DNA of 64,000 nucleotides from Fibrobacter sp. UWP2 (GTDB lineage: Bacteria > Fibrobacterota > Fibrobacteria > Fibrobacterales > Fibrobacteraceae): contig NZ_FQYM01000001.1 of the NCBI RefSeq assembly GCF_900141705.1, forward strand, positions 186,001 through 250,000, given 5' to 3'. A program made the translations under genes and the position numbers. Below the pieces are notes generated by a model, which had not been told where the DNA came from, made no database searches, and was given only the letters and a program-made list of their open reading frames with translations. This document shows, piece after piece, positions 34,107 through 41,440 of the stretch; positions within the stretch are counted from its first letter, which is position 1, and each line of letters opens with the position of its first letter.

Positions 34107-34442
34107 GTGTCCCTGCTAGGCAAAGCCCGCGACAAGGCCGTCGAGGCCATTATCCGCAAGAACGAATTCGTAAAGCGGTTCGGCGACATCCAGAGCCTGT
34201 CCATCAATTCGGACCAGGGCTACGCCGACGTCGTCGTCCTGCTACACGGCGAAAAGGAACCCATCACCTTCCGCGGTTACTACTCCTTCAATGACATGGA
34301 CAAGGACACCGAGCTCTGCTTCACAAGCATCAGCTGCGGACGCCGCTGGATTGACGACCTCCTCTCGTATTGGCTGGAGGGGCATACCCTGAGCTACACG
34401 ATCCCGGGGCTTGCGGGCGGGCTCGCGAAAATTTTCTTCTAA
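34107..34442 (+). CDS. Conserved-looking small protein of unknown function
   Basis: 111 residues from GTG 34107, three bases after map. It starts with a basic amphipathic helix (LGKARDKAVEAIIRKNEFVKR), then a beta-rich part (ADVVVLLHGEKEPITFRGYY, TELCFTSISCG) and a hydrophobic C-terminus (IPGLAGGLAKIFF). The codon use matches its neighbours and the spacing supports translation. No family recognised. Confidence 0.7.
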   Translation: MSLLGKARDKAVEAIIRKNEFVKRFGDIQSLSINSDQGYADVVVLLHGEKEPITFRGYYSFNDMDKDTELCFTSISCGRRWIDDLLSYWLEGHTLSYTIPGLAGGLAKIFF

Positions 34443-34518
34443 AGCTTATTTTGGGAGGCGCTTTATTTAAAGCACTTTTTTGTATATATTATGGATGTCG
34501 TGTTAATGGAGGCGTTTT

Positions 34519-35139
34519 ATGGCACAGGAATCCAAGACAGTGGCTTTTCTCAAGGAACAGGCATCGGACCTTTTGTTCGACTTGTTGACCGACATTCCCG
34601 ACTCGCTCCATACCCCGGACCCCGACCCGACCGCCAAGTCCAAAAAACTTATGCATAAGGCTGCCGCCGAGGCCGCCACTGTGAGCGGGACGCTCTCGAT
34701 TCCCGCCGGAATCACCGGAATCATCGCCGCGATCCCCGACATTGCCGCCGTGTGGAAAATCCAGGCGCAACTCGTTTCCGACATCGCCGCTACCTACGGA
34801 AAACTAGCCCTTCTCAGCCGCGAGGCCATGGTTTGGTGCCTGTTCCGCCACAGTGCGGCATCACTCTTGCGCGACCTCGCCGTCCGCACCGGGAGCCGCA
34901 TCGTGGTCGAGAGGCTCTCGTCCACGGCATTCAAGGCGCTCGTCAAAAAAATAGGCGTCAAGATATCTTCCAAGTTCTTGGGCAAAACGGCGGTCCGTCT
35001 CATCCCCATCCTGGGGGCCATTGGCAACGGCGCCTACACGTACTACGACACGATGGAGGTGGGAAAAACCGCTGCCGCCTACTTCAAGGCGCTCGCCGAT
35101 ACCGACACCCCTATTCCCATAGAAAAGGAAGAAAACTAG
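34519..35139 (+). CDS. EcsC-like membrane-associated protein
   Basis: 206 residues with a GGAGG-type ribosome site. A hydrophobic, Ala/Ile/Gly-rich segment (about 60-85; AGITGIIAAIPDIAAVWKIQ) and a second one (about 165-180; LIPILGAIGNGAYTYYDT) surround a helical domain. The arrangement, with a central AIPD...QAQLVSDIAATYGK and a C-terminal LGA.GN...Y.D motif, resembles the EcsC family, whose function is poorly defined. TATATATT upstream (about 34488) is a possible promoter. A terminator follows. Confidence 0.6.
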   Translation: MAQESKTVAFLKEQASDLLFDLLTDIPDSLHTPDPDPTAKSKKLMHKAAAEAATVSGTLSIPAGITGIIAAIPDIAAVWKIQAQLVSDIAATYGKLALLSREAMVWCLFRHSAASLLRDLAVRTGSRIVVERLSSTAFKALVKKIGVKISSKFLGKTAVRLIPILGAIGNGAYTYYDTMEVGKTAAAYFKALADTDTPIPIEKEEN

Positions 35140-35173
35140 GTTTTCGGCATTTAAGCCCCAAAAAACCCTAATA

Positions 35174-35209
35174 GAGGCTCACTCCCTTGTGAGCCCCTTT
35201 ATTTTTTTC
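35174..35209 (+). terminator. Terminator upstream of fusA
   Basis: Stem GGCTCAC (35176-35182) with GTGAGCC (35189-35195), then a T-rich stretch. The right arm overlaps the -35 region of the fusA promoter. Confidence 0.8.
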
Positions 35210-35217
35210 TACATTTG
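35187..35217 (+). promoter_or_regulatory. fusA promoter
   Basis: TTGTGA (35187-35192), a 17-base spacer and TACATTTG (35210-35217). This leaves a leader of about 35-40 bases before the ATG. Confidence 0.6.
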
Positions 35218-35259
35218 CGCCCAAACTTACAAACATCAACTCCATTAGTGGAATAAAAT

Positions 35260-37389
35260 ATGAAAAACATAGAAAAGCACAGAAATATTGGTATTTCTGC
35301 CCACATCGACTCCGGTAAGACTACCCTTACCGAACGTATCCTCTACTTCACAAAGCGTATCCACGCTATCCACGAAGTTCGTGGTAAAGACGGCGTCGGT
35401 GCCACGATGGACTCCATGGAACTTGAACGCGAACGCGGTATCACGATTCAGTCTGCCGCCACCTTCGCAAACTGGACCCACACCAAGAGCGGTGAACAGG
35501 ACTCCATCAACATCATCGATACCCCGGGGCACGTGGACTTCACTATCGAAGTGGAACGTTCCCTCCGCGTGCTTGACGGTGCTATCCTGGTGCTCACGGG
35601 CGTCGAAGGTGTCCAGTCCCAGTCTATTACCGTTGACCGCCAGATGAAGCGCTACCATGTGCCGCGCGTCGTGTTCGTCAACAAGTGCGACCGCTCCGGT
35701 GCAAACCCGCTCCGCGTGGCCGTGATGCTCAAGGAAAAGCTCAACCACAAGCCCTGCGTGATGCAGATTCCTATAGGTCTCGAAGACCAACTGAAGGGCG
35801 TGGTCGACCTCGTCGAAATGAAGGCCTACTACTTCGAAGGCGCCAACGGCGACGACATGATCGAAAAGGAAATCCCGGCCGAACTCGTCGACCAGGCTAA
35901 CGAATACCGTGAAAAGCTGATTGACTGCTGCGCCGACTACAGCGACGAAATCATGGAAAAGGCCATGGAAGGCCAGTATGGTGTGGACGACATCGACAAG
36001 GCCCTCATCAAGAAGACCATCCGCGAAGCCACTATCCGCCTCGAAATCACCCCGGTGTTCATGGGTTCTGCCCACAAGAACATTGGCGTGCAGAAGCTCC
36101 TCGACGGTGTCATCGACTACCTCCCGTGCCCGACCGACGTTGAAAACAAGGCCCTCGACCTCGACAACAACGAAGCCGAAGTCGTTCTCAAGAGCGACGA
36201 CAACGCACCGCTCGTCTGCTACGCGTTCAAGCTCGTGAACGACCGCTACGGCCAGCTCACCTACGTCCGCGTGTACCAGGGCACCCTCAAGAAGGGCGAC
36301 ATGATCACCAACATGGCCACCGGCAAGAAGGTGTCCGTGGGCCGTCTCGTGCGTATGCACGCCGACGAAATGGTGGATATCACCGAAGCCGGCGCCGGCG
36401 ACATCGTTGCACTGTTCGGTATCGACTGTGCTTCCGGTACGACCTTCACCGACGGCAAGAACCACTACAACATGACCTCCATGCACGTGCCGAACCCCGT
36501 GATCGAGCTCGTGATCGAAGCCAAGAACCGTGACGACCTGGACAACATGTCCAAGGCCCTCAACCGCTTCACGAAGGAAGACCCGACCTTCCAGGTCGAA
36601 GTCAACAAGGAATCCGGCGAAACCATCATCAAGGGCATGGGCGAACTTCACCTCGACGTGTACATCGAACGTATGCGCCGCGAATACAAGGTGGACGTGC
36701 AGACCGGTGCTCCGCAGGTGGCCTACCGCGAAACCATTACCCGCGAAGCCAAGTTCGAATACACCCACAAGAAGCAGACCGGTGGTTCGGGTCAGTTCGC
36801 TAAGATGTCCGGCGTGATGCGCCCGATGCCTGTCGAAGGCGACTCCGAAAAGGTCTACAACTTCGTGAACTCCGTCGTCGGCGGCCGCATTCCTAAGGAA
36901 TACATCCCGTCTTGCGACAAGGGCTTCCAGAGCTGCATGGAATCCGGTTCCTTGATTGGCTTCCCTGTCGTGGGTATCGAAATGGAAGTCCAGGACGGTG
37001 CGTTCCACCCTGTGGACTCCTCTGACATGGCGTTCCAGATTTGCGCCCGCATGGCTTTCCGTGAAGCTTACGCCAAGGCCGGTGCCCAGATTCTGGAACC
37101 GATCATGAAGGTCGAAATCCAGACCCCGACCGAATTCCAGGGCAACGTGGTCGGTAACGTCTCCCAGCGTCGTGGTTCCATCACTGGCACGAGCGAAGAA
37201 CAGGGCATGACGACCATCACCGCCGAAGTCCCGCTTTCCGAAATGTTCGGTTATGCTACGGACCTCCGCTCCATGACCCAGGGTAAGGCCGAGTTCACCA
37301 TGGAATTCTGCAAGTACTCTCCGGTGCCGCGCAACATCCAGGAAGAACTCATCAAGAAGTATGGCGACAAGGCTAATGCCCGCGCCTAA
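35260..37389 (+). CDS. fusA: Elongation factor G, mitochondrial/spirochaete EF-G1 type
   Basis: 709 residues. EF-G is the GTPase that moves tRNAs and mRNA through the ribosome. GTPase motifs: G1 [10 protein letters not shown]2 [10 protein letters not shown]3 [10 protein letters not shown]4 NKCDRSG. Domains II to V follow in order. G1 has Ser where ordinary bacterial EF-G has Ala, and segments such as [33 protein letters not shown] and [11 protein letters not shown] match, from my memory of these sequences, mitochondrial EF-G1 and the spdEFG1 group rather than canonical bacterial EF-G. Members of that group are specialised for translocation, with ribosome recycling done by a second EF-G. It is not in a str operon (no rpsL, rpsG or tuf next to it). 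It has its own promoter and terminator. Confidence 0.95.
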   Translation: MKNIEKHRNIGISAHIDSGKTTLTERILYFTKRIHAIHEVRGKDGVGATMDSMELERERGITIQSAATFANWTHTKSGEQDSINIIDTPGHVDFTIEVERSLRVLDGAILVLTGVEGVQSQSITVDRQMKRYHVPRVVFVNKCDRSGANPLRVAVMLKEKLNHKPCVMQIPIGLEDQLKGVVDLVEMKAYYFEGANGDDMIEKEIPAELVDQANEYREKLIDCCADYSDEIMEKAMEGQYGVDDIDKALIKKTIREATIRLEITPVFMGSAHKNIGVQKLLDGVIDYLPCPTDVENKALDLDNNEAEVVLKSDDNAPLVCYAFKLVNDRYGQLTYVRVYQGTLKKGDMITNMATGKKVSVGRLVRMHADEMVDITEAGAGDIVALFGIDCASGTTFTDGKNHYNMTSMHVPNPVIELVIEAKNRDDLDNMSKALNRFTKEDPTFQVEVNKESGETIIKGMGELHLDVYIERMRREYKVDVQTGAPQVAYRETITREAKFEYTHKKQTGGSGQFAKMSGVMRPMPVEGDSEKVYNFVNSVVGGRIPKEYIPSCDKGFQSCMESGSLIGFPVVGIEMEVQDGAFHPVDSSDMAFQICARMAFREAYAKAGAQILEPIMKVEIQTPTEFQGNVVGNVSQRRGSITGTSEEQGMTTITAEVPLSEMFGYATDLRSMTQGKAEFTMEFCKYSPVPRNIQEELIKKYGDKANARA

Positions 37390-37425
37390 GACTTTCCTTT
37401 TGCTAGGAAACAGTCTACTAAGCTT

Positions 37426-37457
37426 AAAAAGGCCCGCTGAAAAGCGGGTCTTTTTTT
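37426..37457 (+). terminator. Terminator of fusA
   Basis: Stem GGCCCGCT/AGCGGGTC with a GAAA loop and seven T. Confidence 0.9.
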
Positions 37458-37508
37458 AGGGCTTGCGGCTTTGTCCTACCCTGCCTTAGCCCGAACGGTT
37501 GTGTAAAA

Positions 37509-37545
37509 CAAAAACCAGCCGACCCCTATGGTCAGCTGGTTTTTG
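37509..37545 (-). terminator. Terminator of the 37556-37630 small RNA
   Basis: Inverted repeat CAAAAACCAGC...GCTGGTTTTTG with inner GACC/GGTC pairing. On the minus strand it ends in a T tract 10 bases after the predicted RNA body. The stem is symmetrical, so it could also stop plus-strand transcripts. Confidence 0.75.
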
Positions 37546-37630
37546 GAATAGAAGGAGCGCCACTCATCGATCCTACCCCGCGGTTCGATCCGGCATCCCT
37601 TCTCCAGAACCAGGATTGATGTGTGGCACT
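37509..37630 (-). ncRNA. Candidate structured small RNA, family unknown
   Basis: No protein-coding frame is convincing in the gap between fusA and 37810. On the minus strand the body 37630-37556 folds as one long hairpin: closing stem AGTGCCAC/GTGGCGCT (8 pairs), then ATCAATCCT/AGGATCGAT (one mismatch), then GGTT/AACC and CTGG/CCGG with a loop AGAAGGGATG. A rho-independent terminator follows after about 10 bases, and TATTTTATAT (37642-37633) is placed as a -10. The form recalls a small SRP RNA, but the SRP hallmark segments (GGAA tetraloop and AGCAG) are absent. The strand is inferred from promoter and terminator placement. Confidence 0.55.
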
Positions 37631-37634
37631 AGAT

Positions 37635-37642
37635 ATAAAATA
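37635..37642 (-). promoter_or_regulatory. -10 element of the candidate small RNA
   Basis: TATTTTAT on the minus strand; RNA would start about 5 bases on, at or near 37630, exactly where the closing stem begins. Confidence 0.45.
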
Positions 37643-37809
37643 CCGATTTTTTCGCCCTGCGGCGAAACTTTTTGCAAAACCACTATTCCACCCTAGCGCG
37701 TTCCAAATTAGAATAAAGCCCCTATTCCAAAATGGAGCACTTCTTTTTTACAGACAAACTTTTTTATATTCTGCGTGACGGCGTCCCGCCGTGGGGAAAA
37801 AGGAAGAAC

Positions 37810-38493
37810 ATGATTTTTAAACTTAAAGCGTCACTCCTGCTATCGGCACTTCTACTCACCGGCTGCGGACCGCTTTTCACCACGGACGAATGCGACGAGG
37901 TCTATCACCCGATATACAAACTTGCCGACTGCCAGAAATCCACCAAAGTCTTCAAGAAGGGGACAACAACACACTACGAGCATTCCGAAGGGTTCGAATT
38001 CGACCTGACCGTGAGCCAGGATTCTACCTTCATGGACGGCTGGGACGACTTTTGCGTGGTGGCAAAGGAAGAGGACCGCACAGTACTCCTCACGTCCACC
38101 TACCCCATCATGAGCGTCGAAGTAAACTTCTATGGCGGCATTAGCGTCAGCGAGGAGGAAAACAAGAAAAACCTTGTCATAAGCCACAGCATGCCGATGC
38201 ACATAAGCTACGGAAACACAGGCTTCCTTGTCGAACTTGATTCCACCGGAACTCCGGAAGAAATGGGAATAGAAGGAACGGTCAGAATGCTCGATACAAT
38301 CACCTTCAACGGAGTGACTTACGACAGCGTTTTCGCCATCATGGACATGGCTCACTACGACGCTCTCAACTACAATGAAAAAATTGAAAGCGACACCGCG
38401 TTTCTCTACTTTTCCAAGACTGCGGGAATTCTGAGACTTGAAACCACCGACGGGACATCTTTCACCATCAAGGAAGGGGGCGACAATGAATAA
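37810..38493 (+). CDS. Lipoprotein of unknown function, paralogue of the next gene
   Basis: 227 residues from ATG 37810, preceded by AGGAAG; an earlier in-frame ATG (37732) would put a non-signal tail before the signal peptide. Lipobox LLTGCG. The mature protein is beta-rich and ends with a block VRMLDTITFNGVTYDSVFAI...FLYFSKTAGILRLETTDG that recurs in the following lipoprotein as VRMLDSLTVGKKTYKDVLEF...FYVAAQDGLLRIDLQD. Such blocks look like a repeated domain in a lineage-specific lipoprotein family. Two Cys near residues 30-45 could pair. The stop overlaps the next gene by eight bases. Confidence 0.75.
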   Translation: MIFKLKASLLLSALLLTGCGPLFTTDECDEVYHPIYKLADCQKSTKVFKKGTTTHYEHSEGFEFDLTVSQDSTFMDGWDDFCVVAKEEDRTVLLTSTYPIMSVEVNFYGGISVSEEENKKNLVISHSMPMHISYGNTGFLVELDSTGTPEEMGIEGTVRMLDTITFNGVTYDSVFAIMDMAHYDALNYNEKIESDTAFLYFSKTAGILRLETTDGTSFTIKEGGDNE

Positions 38494-39061
38494 GTTTTCG
38501 ACAGCCGTATCGCTTGCCGAACTCACCTTGACACTCTCTTCGTGCGGGATGTTTGGAGATGACCCCTATGTCGGAGGCGATTTTGCAAAGCTGGTGCAAA
38601 AAGAGCAGGAATGGAGCGACACCGTCAAGGTCGTCGACAGCTGGGGCATCGAGGACTCCTACGACGAACGCATTTACAGCCACAAGCCCGAAAACTTCTA
38701 TTTCGAAGCATCCGGCAGCATCAACGAAATCAATATCGATATGCGTGTCGAATGCGACGAAGATGGCGGCAAGATGACCGTTTCGTGTCTCAGGTATCGC
38801 CGCGACGGCATTTGGCACTACGGTCCGGACATCGTATTCAGCGATCTTGACGGAAACAAGATGACAAGCAGCGACGGCTATACCGTGCGCATGCTGGATT
38901 CGCTTACCGTGGGCAAGAAGACGTACAAGGATGTTCTGGAATTCGATGCCACCGGCGCCGAAGAGAACTCGTGCAACTTCGACAAGTTCTATGTCGCCGC
39001 ACAGGACGGGCTACTGCGCATAGACTTGCAGGACACCATTACTATCGAGCGGAAGCCTTAG
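38486..39061 (+). CDS. Lipoprotein of unknown function, paralogue of the previous gene
   Basis: 191 residues from ATG 38486, which overlaps the end of the previous gene. Signal peptide with lipobox LSSCG. The mature part contains SINEINIDMRVECDEDGGKMTVSCLRYRR and the shared VRMLDSLTVG...KDVLEFDATG...GLLRIDL block. The last 20 bases overlap the 3' end of mazG on the other strand, and no terminator hairpin separates the two. Function unknown; probably arose by tandem duplication. Confidence 0.75.
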   Translation: MNKFSTAVSLAELTLTLSSCGMFGDDPYVGGDFAKLVQKEQEWSDTVKVVDSWGIEDSYDERIYSHKPENFYFEASGSINEINIDMRVECDEDGGKMTVSCLRYRRDGIWHYGPDIVFSDLDGNKMTSSDGYTVRMLDSLTVGKKTYKDVLEFDATGAEENSCNFDKFYVAAQDGLLRIDLQDTITIERKP

Positions 39062-39842
39062 CCTCTTTCCAGAGCTTTTGGAGGCCCTCGAGCCCCACGT
39101 CGCGCATTTCGCGGCCGGATTCTCGGACGCGCGACTCCACCACGCGGAAGCGCTTTTCGAACTTGGAGTTGGCTCGCTGGAGGGCGGTATTCGCGTTTAT
39201 GCCGCACTGGAGTGCCACGTTCACGAGACTGAACATGATGTCGCCGAATTCGTCCTCGAGGCGGTCAGCGTTCTTGTTTTGCGGGGTGACCGCTTGCATT
39301 TCGGTGCGAAATTCATTAAATTCTTCTTGAGCCTTCTCAAATACAGGCTCCGAGCGATCCCAGTTGAAGCCGACCTTGGCTGCCCTGCGGATAATGTCTT
39401 GGGCCCGGGCGAGCGTCGGCATGCTTCTGCTTACTTTATCCATAGCAGAGCAGCCCGCAGTTTTTAGATTGTTCTTTTCAGAGGCCTTGATGCGTTCCCA
39501 GCGTCTGCTGACGTCGGCGGCGGTATCCACCTTGGCATCCCCGAACACGTGCGGGTGCCTGCGAATCATTTTTTCGCAAATGCCCTGCACCACATCGTCG
39601 ATGTCAAAATCGCCCTGTTCCTTGCACACCTGCGCATGGAACACGACCTGCAGTAGCACGTCGCCCAATTCTTCGCACATGTGCGGCTTGTCGCCGTCCT
39701 GTGCCGCATCAATAAACTCACTACTCTCTTCTACCAGGTACGGCAAGAGTGAACGCGTATCTTGTTCTCGGTCCCAGGGGCAGCCATCGGGTGCACGCAA
39801 GCGGGCCAGTATATCGACCAAATCATTAAAGGAATACTTCAT
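39042..39842 (-). CDS. mazG: Nucleoside triphosphate pyrophosphohydrolase MazG
   Basis: 266 residues, two MazG domains in tandem as in the long E. coli-type enzyme. The first has CPWDREQDTRSLLPYLVEESSEFIDA and EELGDVLLQVVFHA, with the acidic EExxE...ExxD metal-binding pattern; the second has AQDIIRRAAKVGFNW, EEFNEFRTEM and LEDEFGDIMFSLVN. The enzyme hydrolyses NTPs to NMP and pyrophosphate and removes aberrant nucleotides. Its start codon is only three bases from the dprA start on the other strand; TATCTTTC (39855-39848) within dprA is its likely -10, 6 bases before the ATG. Confidence 0.94.
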   Translation of the reverse strand: MKYSFNDLVDILARLRAPDGCPWDREQDTRSLLPYLVEESSEFIDAAQDGDKPHMCEELGDVLLQVVFHAQVCKEQGDFDIDDVVQGICEKMIRRHPHVFGDAKVDTAADVSRRWERIKASEKNNLKTAGCSAMDKVSRSMPTLARAQDIIRRAAKVGFNWDRSEPVFEKAQEEFNEFRTEMQAVTPQNKNADRLEDEFGDIMFSLVNVALQCGINANTALQRANSKFEKRFRVVESRVRESGREMRDVGLEGLQKLWKEAKASAR

Positions 39843-39845
39843 ACC

Positions 39846-40733
39846 ATGAAAGATAGAAAGTACACAACCGTTGCTACCGAGAACTATCCGCTTTTGCTAG
39901 GCTCCTCCCGTTACAAACCAAGGCAGCTCTTTGCCGTAGGTACACTCCCCGCAAGCACGTGCGTCGGCATCGCCATGGTCGGCACGCGCAGGCCGGGCGC
40001 CAGTGCGCAGGAACTCTGCCGACGCCTGGTGCGCTCGCTCAAAGGCACGCAAGCCGTTGTGGTGTCGGGACTTGCGCAGGGAATCGACAGCTATTGCCAC
40101 GAAGCCGCCCTAGAGGAGGGACTCCCGACCATCGCCGTACTCGCCCAGGGCCTGGACGCCCCCATCGAGGGGAGCCGCGGGTTGCTCGCCAAGCGCATCG
40201 TCGAGGCGGGCGGAGCCCTCGTGAGCGAGTACGAAGGCGACTTCGAAAGTCGCAAGGGGACGTTCGTAAGGCGGAACCGCCTTATATCGGGGCTTTGCCA
40301 GGCGACCGTCGTGGTGCAGAGCAAAGCCCAGGGCGGAGCGCTCATTACCGCCGACCTGTGCCTCAAGGAGCAAAAAACGCTCTACGCCATCCCGGGGGAC
40401 TACGACAGCGAAGTCGCCGCGGGTCCCAACAGCCTTTTGGATCGGGGGCTCGCCAAGCCCGTTTTTACTCCCGAGAGCCTGAGCCAGGTGCTCGGGCTCC
40501 CCAAGCAGGGCGGTTTGAGCCTCGAGGAACTGGACGCCACCGGATGCCACCTGAGCCCCGAGGCGACCGTTTTATTCAAGAAGGTCAACGGTTTCCGCAA
40601 AACTTTTACAGAGCTGCAGTCAGAATTTGACTTTAACACGAACGCGCTTTTAACTATATTAACAGAGCTCGAGATTGCGGGACTTGTCCACACCGAAGAC
40701 AACTACCAATTCCATTTTAACGGAGCGGCATAA
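39846..40733 (+). CDS. dprA: DNA processing protein DprA (Smf)
   Basis: 295 residues from ATG 39846. DprA binds incoming single-stranded DNA and loads RecA during natural transformation; it is also kept in many bacteria not known to be competent. The Rossmann-like core is clear: VGIAMVGTRRPGASAQELCRRLV, VVVSGLAQGIDSYCHEAAL, GLLAKRIVEAGGALVSEY, RKGTFVRRNRLISGLCQATVVVQS and GGALITADLCLKEQKTLYAIPG. A C-terminal winged-helix domain (about 235-290) is present. The N-terminal SAM-like domain seems short. Its stop overlaps the next ATG. Confidence 0.93.
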   Translation: MKDRKYTTVATENYPLLLGSSRYKPRQLFAVGTLPASTCVGIAMVGTRRPGASAQELCRRLVRSLKGTQAVVVSGLAQGIDSYCHEAALEEGLPTIAVLAQGLDAPIEGSRGLLAKRIVEAGGALVSEYEGDFESRKGTFVRRNRLISGLCQATVVVQSKAQGGALITADLCLKEQKTLYAIPGDYDSEVAAGPNSLLDRGLAKPVFTPESLSQVLGLPKQGGLSLEELDATGCHLSPEATVLFKKVNGFRKTFTELQSEFDFNTNALLTILTELEIAGLVHTEDNYQFHFNGAA

Positions 40734-41014
40734 TGCACAAGAAAATCTACATCGTCATCATAGCGATACTGTTCTTGCTCGCCAGTATGGTAGCGAACCT
40801 CATCTTCGGGCAAAGCAGCCTCCCCCGCCAGCAGAAAGTCAAAGACGAAATCGCCCAATACCAGGCGCAAATCGAATCCCTGCAGGCCGTCATCGAGGGC
40901 CACAAGCAAGAAATCGATCGCCTTCAAAACGACTCCCTGTACAAGGAAAAAATCCTGCGCACACGCTACGGCATGAGCAAGGATGGCGAAAAAGTCTACC
41001 AAATGGTCAAATAA
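40733..41014 (+). CDS. FtsB/DivIC-like septum formation initiator
   Basis: 93 residues: a single transmembrane helix (about 5-25), then a coiled coil (about 35-70, KVKDEIAQYQAQIESLQAVIEGHKQEI shows the heptads) and the conserved tail with EKILRTRYGMSKDGEKVY. This is the layout of FtsB/DivIC, which links FtsL and FtsQ/DivIB in the division complex. No ftsL or other division gene is adjacent; it is coupled to dprA through TAATG. Confidence 0.8.
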   Translation: MHKKIYIVIIAILFLLASMVANLIFGQSSLPRQQKVKDEIAQYQAQIESLQAVIEGHKQEIDRLQNDSLYKEKILRTRYGMSKDGEKVYQMVK

Positions 41015-41037
41015 AGCCGGTTTTCATGAACTGGGGG

Positions 41038-41069
41038 ATGTCCACATTTATTTCGAAAAATGTGGACAT
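41038..41069. repeat. 12-bp perfect inverted repeat
   Basis: ATGTCCACATTT (41038-41049) and AAATGTGGACAT (41058-41069) around an 8-base loop. It is not followed by a T tract, so it is not a standard terminator; the next bases hold a further palindrome TTAACGTTAA and two CAGACAAA direct repeats. It may be an operator for the 52-codon gene, or an end-of-message hairpin for dprA-ftsB. Confidence 0.7.
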
Positions 41070-41149
41070 TTACAAACATTAACGTTAACAAAAATTATCG
41101 TTTATTTAAAAATACAGACAAAAATGCAGACAAATAATACAAATTAAGA

Positions 41150-41157
41150 TATATTTA
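41150..41157 (+). promoter_or_regulatory. -10 element of the 52-codon gene
   Basis: TATATTTA, about 62 bases before the start codon, near the middle of the 205-base gap after the FtsB-like gene. Confidence 0.45.
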
Positions 41158-41190
41158 GGTGTACAAGGGTTAGATTAGGCAGAACAAAAG

Positions 41191-41208
41191 CTTCTATAAA
41201 TAGAAGGG
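41191..41208 (+). promoter_or_regulatory. Hairpin holding the ribosome site of the 52-codon gene
   Basis: CTTCTA (41191-41196) pairs with TAGAAG (41201-41206). The best ribosome-site candidate, AGAAGGG (41202-41208), lies in the right arm, so folding could limit translation. Confidence 0.4.
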
Positions 41209-41219
41209 ATTTTTGGGAT

Positions 41220-41378
41220 ATGACTGCAACTTTAATCACCTTGATGGACCTGGCGCAACATGGCGCTCTGAGCACCACACTGTATTCGCTAAAGCACCTG
41301 CTCGCCTATGCGATGGAGCTCGAAGTGACTCCACACGCCGTGCAGATCGCGAACGCCGTGGCCGCCACCACCGTTTAA
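41220..41378 (+). CDS. Small protein of 52 residues, unknown function
   Basis: ATG 41220 to TAA 41376-41378. The sequence begins MTATLITLMDLAQHGALS and ends IANAVAATTV; it is hydrophobic and helical in character, with one Lys and a few His, but has no clear signal peptide or long transmembrane segment. Codon choice (CTG, GCC, ACC, ATC) is like that of its neighbours, which argues for a real gene. It is preceded by AGAAGGG, a -10 box, and several inverted and direct repeats. It converges with the RND pump gene, from which it is separated by 37 bases. Confidence 0.55.
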   Translation: MTATLITLMDLAQHGALSTTLYSLKHLLAYAMELEVTPHAVQIANAVAATTV

Positions 41379-41401
41379 CCAAACTTTCTTGATTTTTTAA
41401 A

Positions 41402-41440
41402 GACGACGCCTTGGCTTACGCCATTTTGGAGGCGTCGTTT
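41402..41440. terminator. Possible shared hairpin at the RND gene stop codon
   Basis: GACGACGCC (41402-41410) pairs with GGCGTCGTT (41431-41439 or so) across a 20-base loop that includes the RND stop codon. T tracts are weak on both strands. Confidence 0.4.

Noticed and set aside
35245-37008. 587-codon minus-strand open frame opposite fusA
   Set aside because: Shadow of the strongly biased fusA codons; no known domain and no ribosome site.
37551-37606. Partial tRNA or attachment-site remnant on the plus strand
   Set aside because: GGTTCGATCC and an end like CCTTCTCCA recall a tRNA 3' half, but the T stem has two mismatches, the length is only 56 bases, and no integrase is near.
37509-37630. 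Small SRP RNA (ffs)
   Set aside because: The rod shape and length are suggestive, but the conserved apical segments of SRP RNA (GGAA-type loop and AGCAG) are missing on both strands.
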